NCBI GenBank assembly: GCA_015143295.1
Contig: CM026568.1
Coordinates: forward strand, 19,040,607 to 19,104,606
DNA length: 64,000 nucleotides
Direction of reading: 5' to 3'
Source of the DNA: Tetracentron sinense
Taxonomy: Eukaryota; Streptophyta; Magnoliopsida; Trochodendrales; Trochodendraceae
Shown: positions 34,061-47,085 of the stretch, piece by piece
How positions within the stretch are numbered: position 1 is the first letter of the stretch
How the letters are laid out: each line of letters opens with the position of its first letter
Made by a program: the position numbers and the translations under genes
The notes under the pieces: generated by a model
What the model saw: only the letters and a program-made list of their open reading frames with translations
What the model was told of the DNA's origin: nothing
Database searches by the model: none

Positions 34061-35652
34061 GGCTCCTCCAGAAAACCCTAATAAAGCGGCTGGTTTAAGC
34101 ATTTAATATCGTCAACAGAAAATTAAATAAACGGAGCTTCTCTTTGACACCATCACTTGCCACTAATATTTACTATTTCTTCTATCACATCTTTGAACTT
34201 ACCCGGAAACTTTCTATTTTCATCTCCGTCGCCGGATATACGATCTTCACCGGCGATTTCGATGCAACTACTCGCGAAAGTGCAGTTTTCCGTTGATAAA
34301 ACGGATTTCCGGCGAGTAAGAGATGAGTTGCTTGAGTTCTTCTTGAGCCTGAGGATTTCACAGTAAGGATTTCGTGCACGGTGCTTCACTTGACTGAAAA
34401 AGACTGGTTTTTGATCTCCGTTGAAGAGATTTCGCGTATTTTCTTCATTAAAAAAAAAGGGACAAATTTTTGGCTTCAGAGATCGATGAGTCGTATAGGA
34501 TCTCTAAATACTCCTCGTTTTCAGCGATTTAAAAACCTTCCAAGTCTTCTTCTGATACAGAGCTTTCTAGGGTTCTACATCTCCTGTAACACTCCATCCC
34601 GATACAGTAACTCCGTTGCATCGGAAAAATAAGTTTATTCCAGAATTTTGACTTTCACTCTCGCCGGATAAATCTGACTTCCGACATACTGTATATCCAA
34701 TAGGGCTCCGTAGTTCGTACGGGAGTTCGTCGGAAAGCTGACGGCGAAAGCCGGGAAAAAGCTTTGGTGAGTTCTTTTGACGAAATGACTTGAAGCCTTG
34801 AATAGTTCTCAAACGTGTTATGCAAACTGGAAAGACGGGTAATGTGTATTTCACGCGCAAGTAATTCGAGTGCTGCTTGCTTTGTTCTTTTTGGAATATT
34901 TGAGTGGGCCTCGTAACTTTTTTCACTCCATTTTTTATCTTCTTTTTACCTCTTCACATGATCTTGCATTTTGTCGTATTCCACGTGTCAACTAATGAAG
35001 CTTTCTGCTATTGTACACGGTCTGCAACCCTATGTGGCTTGCATGAGACAATTCTCATGTACCCCTGGCAGGTGAATGTTTAAGAAAGTGAAATACAGTA
35101 CAGATGTACTATTATTTATGGGAAAGTAATTCTCTCCGCGGAGCGAGGAGAGGATTTACCGGCGCATCCCTTTTTGCCATGTGTCCATTTTTATTCTTTT
35201 TTAACTATGATTAAGATTTACTAACCCTAGGAATTCACGTATCTAGCCTTAATTTTTAAAAAATTAAAACCAAACCACAAACTCATTAACCATAGTTCAA
35301 AATGGCTTTCAGGGTTCTCATTTTATAACAGAAGGGTAAGTCCTCATTGGTCCACACCCCAATTTTAAATACCTACTACTGTAGTTAGTATTCACTCACC
35401 CCCAAAGTTAAACAATCCCATCATGCTTTTTCAAAAAAAATTAAACCAAAAACTAAGTTTTAATTTAGTTAAGCTTAACAATTCCCTTGTTTTTGGCTGA
35501 TGCACTGCTCGAGTTCGAAGGGGCACTACGAGGGCCACAGAAATAGTCTTATTTATGAGTGTATCATCACACCCTGCTCTATTTATGAGTGTATCATCAC
35601 ACCAAACGGTGGCCCATCATAAACTAAATAGAAAGAAAGTGATGGAGGACTG
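34061..35652. other. Intergenic DNA, no gene recognised
   Basis: Short open frames on both strands near 34150-34930 have unbiased composition and no family resemblance I can name. A 24 bp direct repeat TATTTATGAGTGTATCATCA occurs at about 35550 and 35580. Otherwise nothing distinctive. Confidence 0.5.
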
Positions 35653-36284
35653 TAGGGCTGTATTCCAGCCGAGCTAAATTGAACATGGTCGATCATGACA
35701 TGTTGAGGTTGAAAGTTAGGCTTGAGCTTCTCTAGAATGGGCTTATTGGCTTAATTTATGATTGAGTTTACCAAAAAAAAAAAGTTAATTTTATTATAGT
35801 TAAAAAAAATTATTAATAATTTTTTATTATTAAAGCTCAAGCTTGACTCGGAAAATTGTTTTATTTAATTTAACATAATTTTTAACCAAAATATTTATTA
35901 ATTAATTATAACACAAAAATTAATTCATTAATATATAAAAATAAGATTTGAGACACGAGAGGGTCAAGGTTTATACTTTTAATTTATTTATTTATTTATT
36001 GTTATTATTATTTATTAAAAATTATAATATTATATGATATAAAAAGGTAAATATATTATTTTTTAATAAAGGTAAATATATATGCTCAAGTCAAATCAAA
36101 CCCTAAAAAAAAAGGCGAGTTTCAAACTGAGTTGAATCAAGCATGGTGTGGCTCATTTAAACATTTTAGTTCAAATAAAAATTAGGTTTAATTCGTTAGA
36201 AGTTGACAAAGAAAGCTTAAGTTTGGCTCGAATGAGCTAAGCTGAATCCTGCTACCGAGCTAACTTGGTTTGAGTACAACCCTA
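35653..36284. mobile_element. GAGCC-rich dispersed element, copy D
   Basis: Starts TAGGGCTGTATTCCAGCCGAGC and ends GGTTTGAGTACAACCCTA, with the shared inner word GAATCAAGCATGGTGTGGCTC. No clear target duplication. Same family as 21432-22121. Confidence 0.6.
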
Positions 36285-36407
36285 CTCGATCAAGTAGCTA
36301 GGAGTTTGCCACGTTGGAATATGGCCCACCCAAAAAGACCTATAGTTTGGAGATCATGAATTTATAATCAAACAACTTGCACCATCCATCACGGGCTCGC
36401 TACCAAT

Positions 36408-36642
36408 CAGGGCCGAGCAATATGAGGGCAGGCGGTTGAAGCCCTCTATGAAATTTTGGGGAAAAAAAAAATTCTCATTAGTATAGTCGGGGAGAAGAAG
36501 ACTCTAGCCCCCTAAACCTCTTGGAAAAAATATATAATATATAAACAGATACAAACCGACATAATGACCCATGAGCTTGACTTTTTAAAAAATTTCAAAG
36601 GCTACGCCCGAACCCCCCATTGTTAACCCGGCTATGCCCTTG
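36408..36642. mobile_element. hAT-like MITE, 235 bp
   Basis: Starts CAGGGCCGAGC and ends CTATGCCCTTG; flanks CTACCAAT (36400-36407) and CTACTAAG (36643-36650) match at 6 of 8 bases. Interior AT-rich. Terminus resembles the elements at 5289 and 54722. Confidence 0.5.
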
Positions 36643-36737
36643 CTACTAAGGGCCATTCGGCATCAATTCTCGTGATTCTCTCATTCTGAAAAAATATTAA
36701 TTTTTACAGTTTAAATATCATACGGAGCTCTGCACGG

Positions 36738-36826
36738 TGCGGAGCTCCCGTTGTACACACCCGGTGGCAAATGTGTAATGCGTAATTACACATTTGCCAC
36801 CGGGTGTGTACAACGGGAGCTCTGCA
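36738..36826. repeat. Near-perfect hairpin with 42 bp arms and 5 bp loop
   Basis: Left arm 36738-36779 and right arm 36785-36826 are reverse complements with one mismatch. The arm contains GGAGCTCCCGTTGTACAC and GGTGGCAAATGTGTAAT. A partial extra GGAGCTCTGCA copy lies just left (36724). The near-perfect arms suggest recent formation. Possibly the core of a small foldback element. Confidence 0.9.
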
Positions 36827-37647
36827 TGAAAATAAATCCCTAATTTTTATAAGTTTTGATTCATGTAATCAATTGTACTGTGAGTGCATTTGATAACAGT
36901 CGGATAGAGCCAATTATGAAGAAAAAAATAACATAATTACGTTTGTATGAAAAAAATAAAAAGAAAAGAAAAAAAATTATTTTAGGTATTAATATTTTTA
37001 TATCATCAACACATATATAAGTTTAATAAAATATCAAATTTTTTTTGTCTCATCTTTCTTGTCAGTCAATTTTGATGCTTATCTTGTTCGTTTTAAACGT
37101 GTACATCTTAGAATTGATTATGAAAAAAGATTTTTTTTCGCCTAAAAATTGTGCTTAAAATTGGACTATTCTAAAAATCGTTTCCTAAAATTGACTTACC
37201 AAACATATTTAGATTTTTCTGATCCCGAGATAAGAAAGATCGTCCATGAGGAAGATGCCAACAACCCCCAAGTAAACCTGGTATGATGCTGACAAGCTTT
37301 GGTGTGTTGTATCAACTGCTATTTGACTTGTATACAGCTTACTTGACGCCCACGTATACAAGATTCCCTAATACGACAATGTAGAATGCTAAGCCCACCC
37401 GCAATGGGTTTGTGAAGATTCAGATGAAGCGGATTGGATCCACTTGCGATTCAGTCTAGAGTCTAGACAACAGGGAATGTTAAGCCCATTGGCGACCGGC
37501 GTGTGTGCAAATTCACATGAAACAGGTGGATCCACTTTGGTGTGAGTCTAGCACTCCCTATCAAGTTGGCTAAGTAAAGCTGTAAATACAGGAGATAGTG
37601 GTTAGTGGTATATCTGATTTATTTGTATTTGATTCTAATTAAAATAT
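36827..37647. other. Intergenic DNA without recognised feature
   Basis: AT-rich to 37200, then of ordinary composition. Two loosely related segments (near 37390-37460 and 37480-37560) share AAGCCCA, GTGTGAAGATTCA/GTGCAAATTCA and GATCCACTT, suggesting an old duplication of about 95 bp. No gene. Confidence 0.45.
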
Positions 37648-38129
37648 GGTGGTGTTAGGCGCACCCAAAGATATCAATGGATACACCCAATTTTAAAAAA
37701 AATTATATTAGTTTTGATATTTAATAGCCCCACCCCATGGGATTTGAATCTCATCAATCTCTATTGCGTTCGAGCAGTCAGAAGACTCAGAACAGTCGAA
37801 GTTGGAGATTGCTGTTACGAGAACAACTACGTACGTCAAAGAGATTGCCTCGTGTTACACTGTAATTGTCAACAATCCAGTCGGAGCCATGCTGGTCGTT
37901 GATCTTTGAAGCTGGTATTTACGGAGACGGGTCAGAAACAGAGATACGTGGTAAGGATATCAACAGAGAAGGTGAAGCTGCGCCAACTAGGAATTCGAAG
38001 AGTGAATTTGGTGGACTAACATGGTCAGATGACAAACACGTGGTCATTACACTAGTAGCAGTAGTATGGTAGCTTCCTTACTAAAGTGTAGTTTACATGC
38101 ATATGGTAAGGTATTTTATATATATATAT

Positions 38130-41100
38130 ATAAGTAAAAATCTTGTGCAAATGCACGGGGTGTTGAAAGAAAATGGATAAACAAAAAATATGATGAGAAA
38201 ATTAAAAATAGATAATAAGAAAATAATATAAAAATAAAATAGAAGAAAAATGCATGATGATGATAGTTTAATTACCTTTTGTGAGATTTTTTTTATGTAT
38301 CCAATTACAAGTGACTAATTTAATCATTTAAAAATTCGTAATGTTATTGTTATATATAAATTTTTATCTTATTATTATATAACTTCAAGAAAGTAAGTTT
38401 GGATCATTATAAAAAAAATTATCTCATCTCATCTAAAAATTTAATGTGTCAAAATTATTTAAAAGTTTTAGAGATGATGAAATTTCTTATAAATAAATAA
38501 GTTCTTTAAATAATTAGTTATTATAAAAAAAAAAGTTTACATAGAAAAAAAATTATTAATCTCTTCCTATTCTTCAATCCAAAACAACATCTAATTAAAT
38601 TTTTTTCTAGTGGGACTCACTTTGACACTACCACTGATTTGCATAATATAACAAAATACAAAATACAAAATAAAGATACCATGTCAAGAAAATCAATTTC
38701 TTATAGAGTATTTACTAATTAGAGAGTTAATATAATTAATTATAACCTAAGTAAATCAATATAATTTATATTTATTTATATATAAAGAGAAATTTAGGGT
38801 ATACTATTATTTTATGAAAGATCTCTTTCATTCGTTTATTATTGTTATTATTTTTTTTTTTACAATTAATTGAGTGATGAAGAACTTTAGATGAAATCAC
38901 TTGATACTTTAATACCAATAAATATCAAGAATAATTTGAATTTCATTTTTTACTTTTCATATCAATGATAGCATGAATCTCATTAATTTCAATGAGAATA
39001 ATATATACTATTTCAAATCGCTACTGCAAGAGAAAAATAGAAGACTCAAAATAGTGCCTAAAATGCACTAATACTCTGCCAAATCTTCATGTAGAGATCC
39101 ATAAGTATAAAAATAAATAATGTCAGAACCAAAACCTGACAACTTTCAATAGCATCGAATTATCCAAAATATAGTACTTGAAAATGCACTCATGTTATAA
39201 TGCACCCAGATTTAAGAACTTCCTAATAGTTGCCGTGAAAACAAACTTCTTAAGATTTCCACTTTATATGCTCCAATGTTTAGGAAAAACCTTTCTATTG
39301 AACCATACTAATTAAAATGTACAATATGTCAAATCCTTACATGTTTGAGAATGAAAAATGTCTTATGGATTTGTGTACTATTTATAGAGGATTAGGAAGA
39401 AGCTAGACCAAGAGTTAGAAAATTTGAGGTTACAATTTAATAAATTGCAATTAACATAATCACTGATTTACATAATCTGACAAAATGCAAAATAAAAATC
39501 AAATAGAGATACCGTGTCAAGAAAATTAATTTTTATAGAGTATTTACTAATTAGAAAGTTAATATAATAATATAATTAATTATAATCTAAGTAAATCAAT
39601 ATAATTTATATATATTTATATTTATTTATATATAAAGAGAGATTTAGAGTAGACTATTATTTAAGGAAATATTTATTTCCTTCATTTATTATTGTTAATT
39701 TTTTTTTTACAATTAATTGAGAGATGAAGAACTTTAGATGAAACTACTTGACATTTTAACACCAATGAATATCAAGAATAATTTTAATTTCATATTTTAT
39801 TCTTTATATCAATGATAGCATGAATCTCATTAATTTCAGTGAGAATAATCTATGTTATTTCAAATCGCTACTGCAAGAGAAAAATAGAAGACCCAAAATA
39901 GTGCCTAAAATGCACTAATACTCTGTCAAATCTCCATGTAGAAACCCATAAGTATAAAAATAAATAATGTCAGAACCAGAACCTGACAACTTCCAATAGC
40001 ATCGAATTACCCAAAATATAGTGTCCGAAAATGCACTCATGTCATAATGCACCCAAACTTAAGAACTTCCTAATAGCTGCAGTGAAAACAAACTTCTTAA
40101 GATTTCCACTCTAGATGCTCTAATGTTTAGGAAAAACCTCTCTGTTGAATCATACTAACTAAAATATACAACATATCAAATCCTCACATGTTTGAGAATG
40201 AAAAATGTCTTATGAATTTGTCTACAATTTATTAGAGATCAGGGTGAAGGTAGACCAAGAGTTAAAAAATTTGAGGGTGGTAGATGTTACAATTTAATAA
40301 AATGTAATTAACACGACCATTGATTTGCATAATATAACAAAATGCAAAATAAAAATCTAATAGAGATATCATGTCAAGAAAATCAATTTCTTATAGAGTA
40401 TTGACTAATTAAAGAGTTAATATAATTAATTATAACCTAAGGAAACTAATATAATTTATATATATTTATATATAAGGAGAGATTTAGATTAGACTATTAT
40501 TTTAGGAAAGATCTCTTTCCTTCATTTATTAGTGTTAAAATTTTTTTTTACAATTAATTGAGAGATGGAGAACTTTAGATGAAACCACTTGACACTTTAA
40601 CAGCAATGAATATCAAGAATAATTTGAATTTCATTTTTTAATCTTCATATTAATGATAGCGTGAATCTCATTAATTTCAGTGAGAATAATCTATGTTATT
40701 TCAAATCGCTACTGCAAGAGAAAAATAGAAGATCCAAGATAGTGCCTAAAATGCACTAATACTCTACCAAATCTCCATGTAGAGACCCATAAGTATAAGG
40801 ATAAATAATGTCAAAACCAGAACCTGACAACTTTCAATAGCATTGAATTACCCAAAATATAGTACCCAAAAATGCACTCATGTCATAATGCACCTAGACT
40901 TAAGAACTTCCTAATAGCTACTGTGAAAACAAACTTCTTAAGAATTCTACTTTAGATGCTCCAATGTTTAGGAAAAACCTTTTTATTGAATCATACTAAC
41001 TAAAATGTACAACATGCAAAATCCTTACATGTTTGAAAATGAAAAATGTCTTGTAAATTTGTCTACCATTTATAGAGGATTAGGGAGAAGTTAGACCAAG

Positions 41101-42076
41101 AGTTAGAAAATTTGAGGGTGGTAGATGTTACAATATAATAAATTACAATTAACACTATCACTGATTTGCATAATATAACAAAATGTAAAATAAAAATCAA
41201 ATAGAGATACCTTGTCAAGAAAATCAATTTCTTATAGAGTATGTACTAATTAGAGAGTTAATATAATTAATTATAACCTAAGTAAATCAATATAATTTAT
41301 ATTTTATTTATATATAAGGAGAGATTTAGGGTAGACTATTATTTTAGGAAAGATCTTTTTCTTCATTTATTATTGATAATTTTTTTTTTACAATTAATTG
41401 TGAGATGGAGAACTTAGATGAAACCACTTGACACTTTAACACCAATTAATATCAAGAATAATTTTAATTTCATTTTTTACTCTTCATATCAATGATAGCG
41501 TGAATGTTATTAAATTCAGTGAGAATAATCTATGCTATTTCAAATTGCTACTATAAGAGAAAAATACAAGACCCAAAATAGTGCCTAAAATGCACTAATA
41601 CTCTATCAAATCTCTATGTAGAAACCCATAAGTATAAAGATAAATAATGTCAGAACCAGAACCTGACAACTTCCAATAGCATCGAATTACCCAAAGTATA
41701 GTACCTGAAAATGCACTCATGCTATAATGCACCAAGACTTAAGAACTTCCTAATAGCTACCGTGAAAACACACTTCTTAAGATTTCCACTCTAGATGCTC
41801 CAATGTTTAGGAAAAACCTCTCTATTAAACCATACTAACTAAAATGTACAATATGCCAAATCTTTACATGTTTGAGAATGAAAAATGTCTTGTGGATTTG
41901 TCTACAAACTAACCCATCACTTAATTTGGAAGGAAAAACAATAATTAAATGAGTGACGTGGCATTTTCTTATTGGATCAATTAGAAGATATGTTGCATGA
42001 ACCAGAATAGAAAATAGAGGCCAATGAGATATGCCACATGGAACCAACCGGCTATAGTACTATTAGTATAGATATA
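38130..42076 (-). mobile_element. Possible Helitron nested in the Mutator-like element
   Basis: On the minus strand the right edge begins TCTATACTAATAGTACTATAG after an A, and within 150 bases has CCACATGG-like and AATGCCACGTCA words common in plant Helitron 5' ends. The left edge has CCCCGTGCATTTGCAC, a GTGC...GCAC hairpin as near Helitron 3' ends, but no clear CTRR terminus. It would include the tandem array. Tentative. Confidence 0.3.
38630..41905. repeat. Tandem array, about 3.9 units of 843 bp
   Basis: The anchor GTGCCTAAAATGCAC occurs at 39054, 39901, 40742 and 41581 (periods 847, 841, 839). Other anchors such as TCGCTACTGCAAGAGAAAAA and AAGAACTTCCTAATAG recur with it. Units differ by scattered substitutions and small indels. 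Non-coding, AT-rich. Confidence 0.93.
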
Positions 42077-42942
42077 TAAGTTATAGGTAGTTTTATACCA
42101 TTAAGTTGTGATGAATATGGTTATATCTTGTTAATGAAACTAGTTGAATGCCAATCATGTTGCGGAACAACTATCATCGAATTTAATGTGTAAAACAAGG
42201 TATCACAGGCATTGGCTTCGGTTGGCTCAATGGAGATCCTACATAGGCTCATTAGATTAGCACTGAAGTTGGATGATCAAATTCCAAGGATGATAAGCAA
42301 GCAATTCAGTACAGTTGTAGGTTTCTAGTTAAAGCAATGACCTTCTTAGTTGTTGGTGTCTAGTTAAAGCAACGACCTTCTTCCTTGCTAGGAAGAGGAT
42401 TGATTGACCAGTAAAAAAGATCATGTATGTGATCTTTGATTTGATTAGTTTATCTACCATATTTCTTTTTGCTTTGCCAGATGATTCATGTATGTGAGTT
42501 GCTTTAGCAGTAAGATTTCAACTATGACTCCTTTACTCATTCAATTTTAGTCTAGCTTAATAGGTAATGTCTAAAATTGTGATTTGTGTGTAATTATAAA
42601 TTTTATAGCTATTTTTTTGGGGGAATACAAATAATTTTATGATTTTAATGATGTACAGTAAGTAATTTTTACTAATGGGATATAGTCATCAAAATTTGGG
42701 GTGCGCCTAACAAAACCCTTAAAATCTTTGAATTCAGATATTATTTGAATAATTCAATTTTTTATGAAAAAAAATAATATTAAAATTTAAAATTATATGC
42801 AAATTTTATTTGAAAATAGTAAAATATTTTTCTATATTTATATTACAAATAACAATTTAATACATCAAATTATGTAAAAAGTATATATTTGTAAGGTTAT
42901 TTTACTTTTATAAACTCAAATATTATATATATATATATATAT

Positions 42943-43630
42943 ATAGGGGTGTGTTCGAGCCGAGCTTGGCCAAGTTTGCGCTGGCTTGAACCTTTTCAAG
43001 CGCGGCTTGAGCTTGATTTGAGCTCGTATTATTAGGCTTGAGCTTACCTTGAACAAGTTTGATCAAGCTATGCTTGAGCTTGAACTTTATTCAAGCAAAG
43101 CCGAGCTTGGGTTGGCTCAAGCTTTATTCACAAAATTATTTTATTTAATTATATAATTTTAATTAAAGTATTTATTAATAAATTGTAATACAAGAAACCA
43201 TAGAAAATTAATGCATTCATATAGATAATAAGATTTGGGAGTAGTCCTTCGGCCTAAAGAGTAAAGGTGAGATCAGAGTTTTTGATTCAATTTTTTTATC
43301 TCTCAAACTTATTTATTATAAAATAAAATTATTACAATTTATAACAAAAAAAGTTTAAAGTATTATTTACATTACTATAATAACATTACTAAAAATATTT
43401 GGTATATACATATCGAGCCGAGTCGAGCTCAAACGGAATCGACCCTAAACAACTTGGGCTTCGAGCTGAATCGAATCAAATAGGATTTGGCTTGAGCTTG
43501 GCTTACATTCGAGCTCAAATAAAAGCTTTGCTTGATTTGTTCGGGCCTGAGATGTCAACTTCAACTTGGCCCACACAAGCCAAACTGAGTGGAGGCATCG
43601 AGCTAGCTTGGCTCGAGTACAACCCTAATA
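42943..43630. mobile_element. GAGCC-rich dispersed element, copy B
   Basis: Starts TAGGGGTGTGTTCGAGCCGAG after an (AT)n run and ends GGCTCGAGTACAACCCTA. The inner words ATCGAATCAAATAGGATTTGG and GGCTTGAGCTTGG match copy A. Target duplication not decidable because of the AT microsatellite on the left. Confidence 0.65.
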
Positions 43631-44174
43631 ATTTATTATATAATAGGTCAGATATTAATCAAATTAAATATATCAATATCCAATTATAAACAGATAGTAA
43701 AATTACTATTTGAAATTCGTATCTGATTATAAACAGATAGTGAAATTACTATTTGAATTCGGTCCAACATAATTATCTGAGTAAAATGATTTAAATACGA
43801 ATCAGATATGGATAATATACGTATTCATTTACACCCTGGATAAGTCCTGCCTAACTAAGTAACCCTAACTCCCTAATTGTGGATATCTTATCGTATCTGA
43901 TGTGTTAGTAATTGTATCGTATATGAGAGATTTGAGCCGATTTACTCTCATAATTCTCTCTCCAAATACTCTCGGCTCACATCCCGATTCCACAAACTAT
44001 CATAAAGTGTCATCCATCGTAAAGAGTCATTGCTTGCTACTTGAAAAAAAAATGATATTACTTCTACTGCTTTTGGGTTTAAGAGGATTATAAGAGATCT
44101 ATGATGGAGAGCTTTCTCACTTTATTTAAGGAATCCACTAGCTCAGGTTAGTTATTAGTAAAGAGGTGTGGTAG
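43631..44174. other. Intergenic DNA without recognised feature
   Basis: AT-rich. A 25 bp phrase with AAACAGATAGT, AAATTACTATTTGAA occurs twice (near 43688 and 43730). No gene. Confidence 0.5.
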
Positions 44175-44527
44175 CAAGGTTTGAAATCGTGTTTATATCA
44201 GCAATTTTGGTCCTCCAGTTTGAATAGAAATTTCAAAATTTTCAATATTTTAGGAAAAATTTTAGAATTTTATTTTTAATATTTTATTAAATTAAATACA
44301 TTCATGATATTGCATGAAATTTTGGCCAATATTTTAGAAGATTTCGTCAGAAATAATATTTTTATTAAATTTTAATATATTTATATAATAATATTTTTTT
44401 TAATTTTCAAAATTTCACAAAATTTTGATAATTATTTCAGAATATTTTGAAATATTTCACAATATTATTTAAAAAGTATTTAAAATTAAATTTCCACACT
44501 GAGACCCGAGTCGGTGCCTTCAAACCT
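44175..44527. mobile_element. MITE with CAAGGTTTGAAATC end
   Basis: Starts CAAGGTTTGAAATCG and ends CTTCAAACCTT; the start is nearly identical to the element at 6056. The AT-rich interior has many AATATTTT/AAATTTT words. No clear target duplication. Confidence 0.5.
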
Positions 44528-44578
44528 TATAATTCATGAAGGCTTTGAGAATTCACGGGGTGATCCATAGAAGTTCTC

Positions 44579-45760
44579 TTGTCGAGAGCCAGTGGGTGCG
44601 CTAGATGGGGATTGAACCCGCTGGAGGCTCTTGGAGAGTTTTTAGGTCTCTCGTTCGTGGGTTGTGAGGAGGACGCTAGGGCATTGTTTCGTAGTCTTGA
44701 GAAGGAAGCTATTTCCAAACTCAAATCCAATATAGGTCAGGGAGGAAACTCAGCAACGGAACTGAGAAAACTGGAGTGGAATGTGAACTACGACAAAATA
44801 GGGTCTAGAAGTGTTTCGTGCAGTCCGAGGGTCGGTAAGGGTCGTAAAGTGTTTAAATGACAGATCTGTCCATCATATTGTGGAATATTATAGGCTGACC
44901 CTTCTGTGTCTTCAGGAGACAAAATTAGAAGGGATCCAAGATCACATAGTCAAGGATCTTTGGGATATTTGAATCCCAGACTGGGTAGCTATTCCGTCCT
45001 TAGGGGCTTCGGGGGGCATATTGTTGATTTGGGACAAGGAAAGACTAGAGGTATTGGAATCCGAGGTGGGGGCATACTCGATTTCAATACTTTGTCACCA
45101 AGTGGTGGAGGAGTTCACTTGGGTGTCTCCCAGAGTTTATGGCCCATCAGGTGGGTATGATGATTCTATCTTTTGGTCTGAACTTGATGATGTTAGTGTT
45201 AGGTGGAATGCCTCGTGGTGTCTGGGAGGGGATTTCAACAACATTCATTTCTCATAAGATCGTAAAGGAGGGTGTGTCATTAATGCTAAGATGAGGAGAT
45301 TTTGGGAGTTTATTTATCATCATGAGTTAATGGATTTTCCGTTGAAAGGCACCCAGTTCACCTAGGCCCAATCGAGGTCTGGAGGGTTTGCGAGTAGCTT
45401 CGACAAGTTCCTATGTCATCCAGATTGCAAAACTCAGGTCCCAACCATTATTCAACTGTCTTTGCCAGGACCTACATCCGATCACGTCCCTATATCTTTG
45501 GATTTTGGGTGTTTTAGGGAGGCCCCACTCCTTTTAGATTTGAGAATATGTGGATTAAGGATGACAAGTTTAATGAAGTGGTGGCAGCTGTGTGGAATGC
45601 TAAGAGCTGCCAAAGGTCCACCAGCCCAAGATTTGGGCTGAAATTGAAAGCTCTTAAGGTGAGGTTCAAGGAATGGAACAAATATGTGTTCGGTAATATC
45701 CAAGCTAGGCTAGCTCAATTACTAAAGGAAATCGGAGAATTGGATATCGCTGAAGACTGA
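44579..45760 (+). pseudogene. LINE-3 ORF1 tail and ORF2 endonuclease
   Basis: Reads ALFRSLEKEAISKLKSN, ELRKLEWNVNYD (end of ORF1), then LCLQETKLEGIQDH, GASGGILLIWDKERLEV, WCLGGDFNNI, GTQFT and TSDHVPISLDFG in endonuclease order, in more than one frame with several stops. MWIKDDKFNEVVAAVW leads to the linker helix. Confidence 0.8.
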
Positions 45761-45859
45761 CGATCCTTTTCTAATGAAGAGTCTTAGCTAAGGGAGGTCA
45801 AGAAGCTGGAGTACCTTCGTATAGTATAATTGGAAGAGATCAGTTAGAAATAAAAGTCC

Positions 45860-47085
45860 AGGGTCAGGTGGCTCAAGGAAGGGGACTGGAATATGCAAAA
45901 TTCTTCCACAAAATAGCTAATTATCATCGAAAGAGTAATTTTATTTCAAAATTAAGAGTAGCCGATGAGTGGTGGGAGAGGAATTCAGAGATCGCGGCTA
46001 GGATTGTTTCTTTCTATCAGGACCTGTATAAGGAGAAGGATCAATGGTCTCCGTAATTAGATGATATGACTTATGGGTGTTTTTCTGATGAGTAGAGGGA
46101 CAGTTTGGAGGTTCCTTTTGAGGAGGAGGAGGTCCTAAGGGCGATCAGAGGCATGGTCGGGGATAAGGCTCCTGGGCTGGATGGCTTCACAATCAAATTT
46201 TATCGCTCATGTTGGGAAATAGTGGGTAGTGATTTTATAGGAGTCACAAGAGAGTTGTACATGGTGAGGGATTTCAACAAAGTGCTTAACAACACTTTTG
46301 TCGTACTGATTCCAAAAAAGAAGGGGACGGTGGATATCACAAATTTCAAGCCAATTAGTTTGGTAGGCAGTGTCTACAAAATCCTTGCAAAGTGTTAGCC
46401 ACTAGACTCAAGAGTGTGATGGGCATCATCATATCCCCCCAACAAGGTGTGTTTGTGGGTGGTCGAGAGATACTGGATGACATTCTAATAGCCAATGAAT
46501 GTCTTGATGAAAGGATTAAATCAAAGGTCCTTAAAACTGTGTACAAAGTGAATATGGAGAAAGTTTACGACCATGTCAATTAGGAGTTTTTGGGCTACCT
46601 AATAAAGAGAATGAGGTTTGGGCCTAGGTGGTGTCAATGGATACGGTCATGTATTTCCTCCATTATTTTCTTCATCCTCATCAACGGGAGTCTAGTTGGG
46701 TATTTCCCAAGGACTAGGGGTTTGAGGCAAGGGGATCCCCTCTCCCATTTCCTCTTCACCATGGTCCAGGAATCCTTGAGTATGATGTTGTCCAGAGTTG
46801 ACAGTCTAGTTTTTGAAGGTTTCACTTTAGGCAAAGACCAACTGCGGATTTCGCATCTCTAGTTTGCAGATGATACCTTGGTATTTTGTAGAGTGTCTTG
46901 TTAAGATTTGCTCCTACTTAGGCTTCTCTTCCAGTGTTTTGAAGTGGTGTTAGGCTTGCGGGTCAACTTGTCCAAATCAAAGATTATCGGGGTCGAGATG
47001 TAGTGGACTTAGTTAACCTGGGAGCCTGTATTGGTTGTAGACTAAGGTCTCTCCCATCGGTATACTTGGGAATGTTCGAAGATGT
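45860..47085 (+). pseudogene. LINE-3 reverse transcriptase
   Basis: Reads [57 protein letters not shown] (Asp kept), GLRQGDPLSHFLF and FADDTLVFCR (catalytic pair intact), then YLGMF where the gypsy element cuts in. Stops before EFLGYL and FADD and a frame change near 46395 make it inactive. Confidence 0.85.

Larger units (their letters stand above)
37648..42718. mobile_element. Mutator-like non-autonomous element, 5.07 kb
   Basis: The termini share TGTTAGGCGCACCC (37653-37666) and its complement (42699-42712) near the ends, extending outward as GGTGG and, reversed, GGGTTTT. The flanks TTAAAATAT (37639-37647) and TTAAAATCT (42719-42727) fit a 9-bp duplication with one mismatch, as in Mutator-like elements. 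No transposase. It contains four 843 bp tandem units and perhaps a nested Helitron. The part at 37740-38070 is less AT-rich and could be captured DNA, unidentified. Confidence 0.6.

Noticed and set aside
34157..34926. Several open frames upstream of the gar2-like promoter
   Set aside because: Short, on both strands and overlapping, without recognisable domains or splice context; possibly a decayed gene but unsupported.
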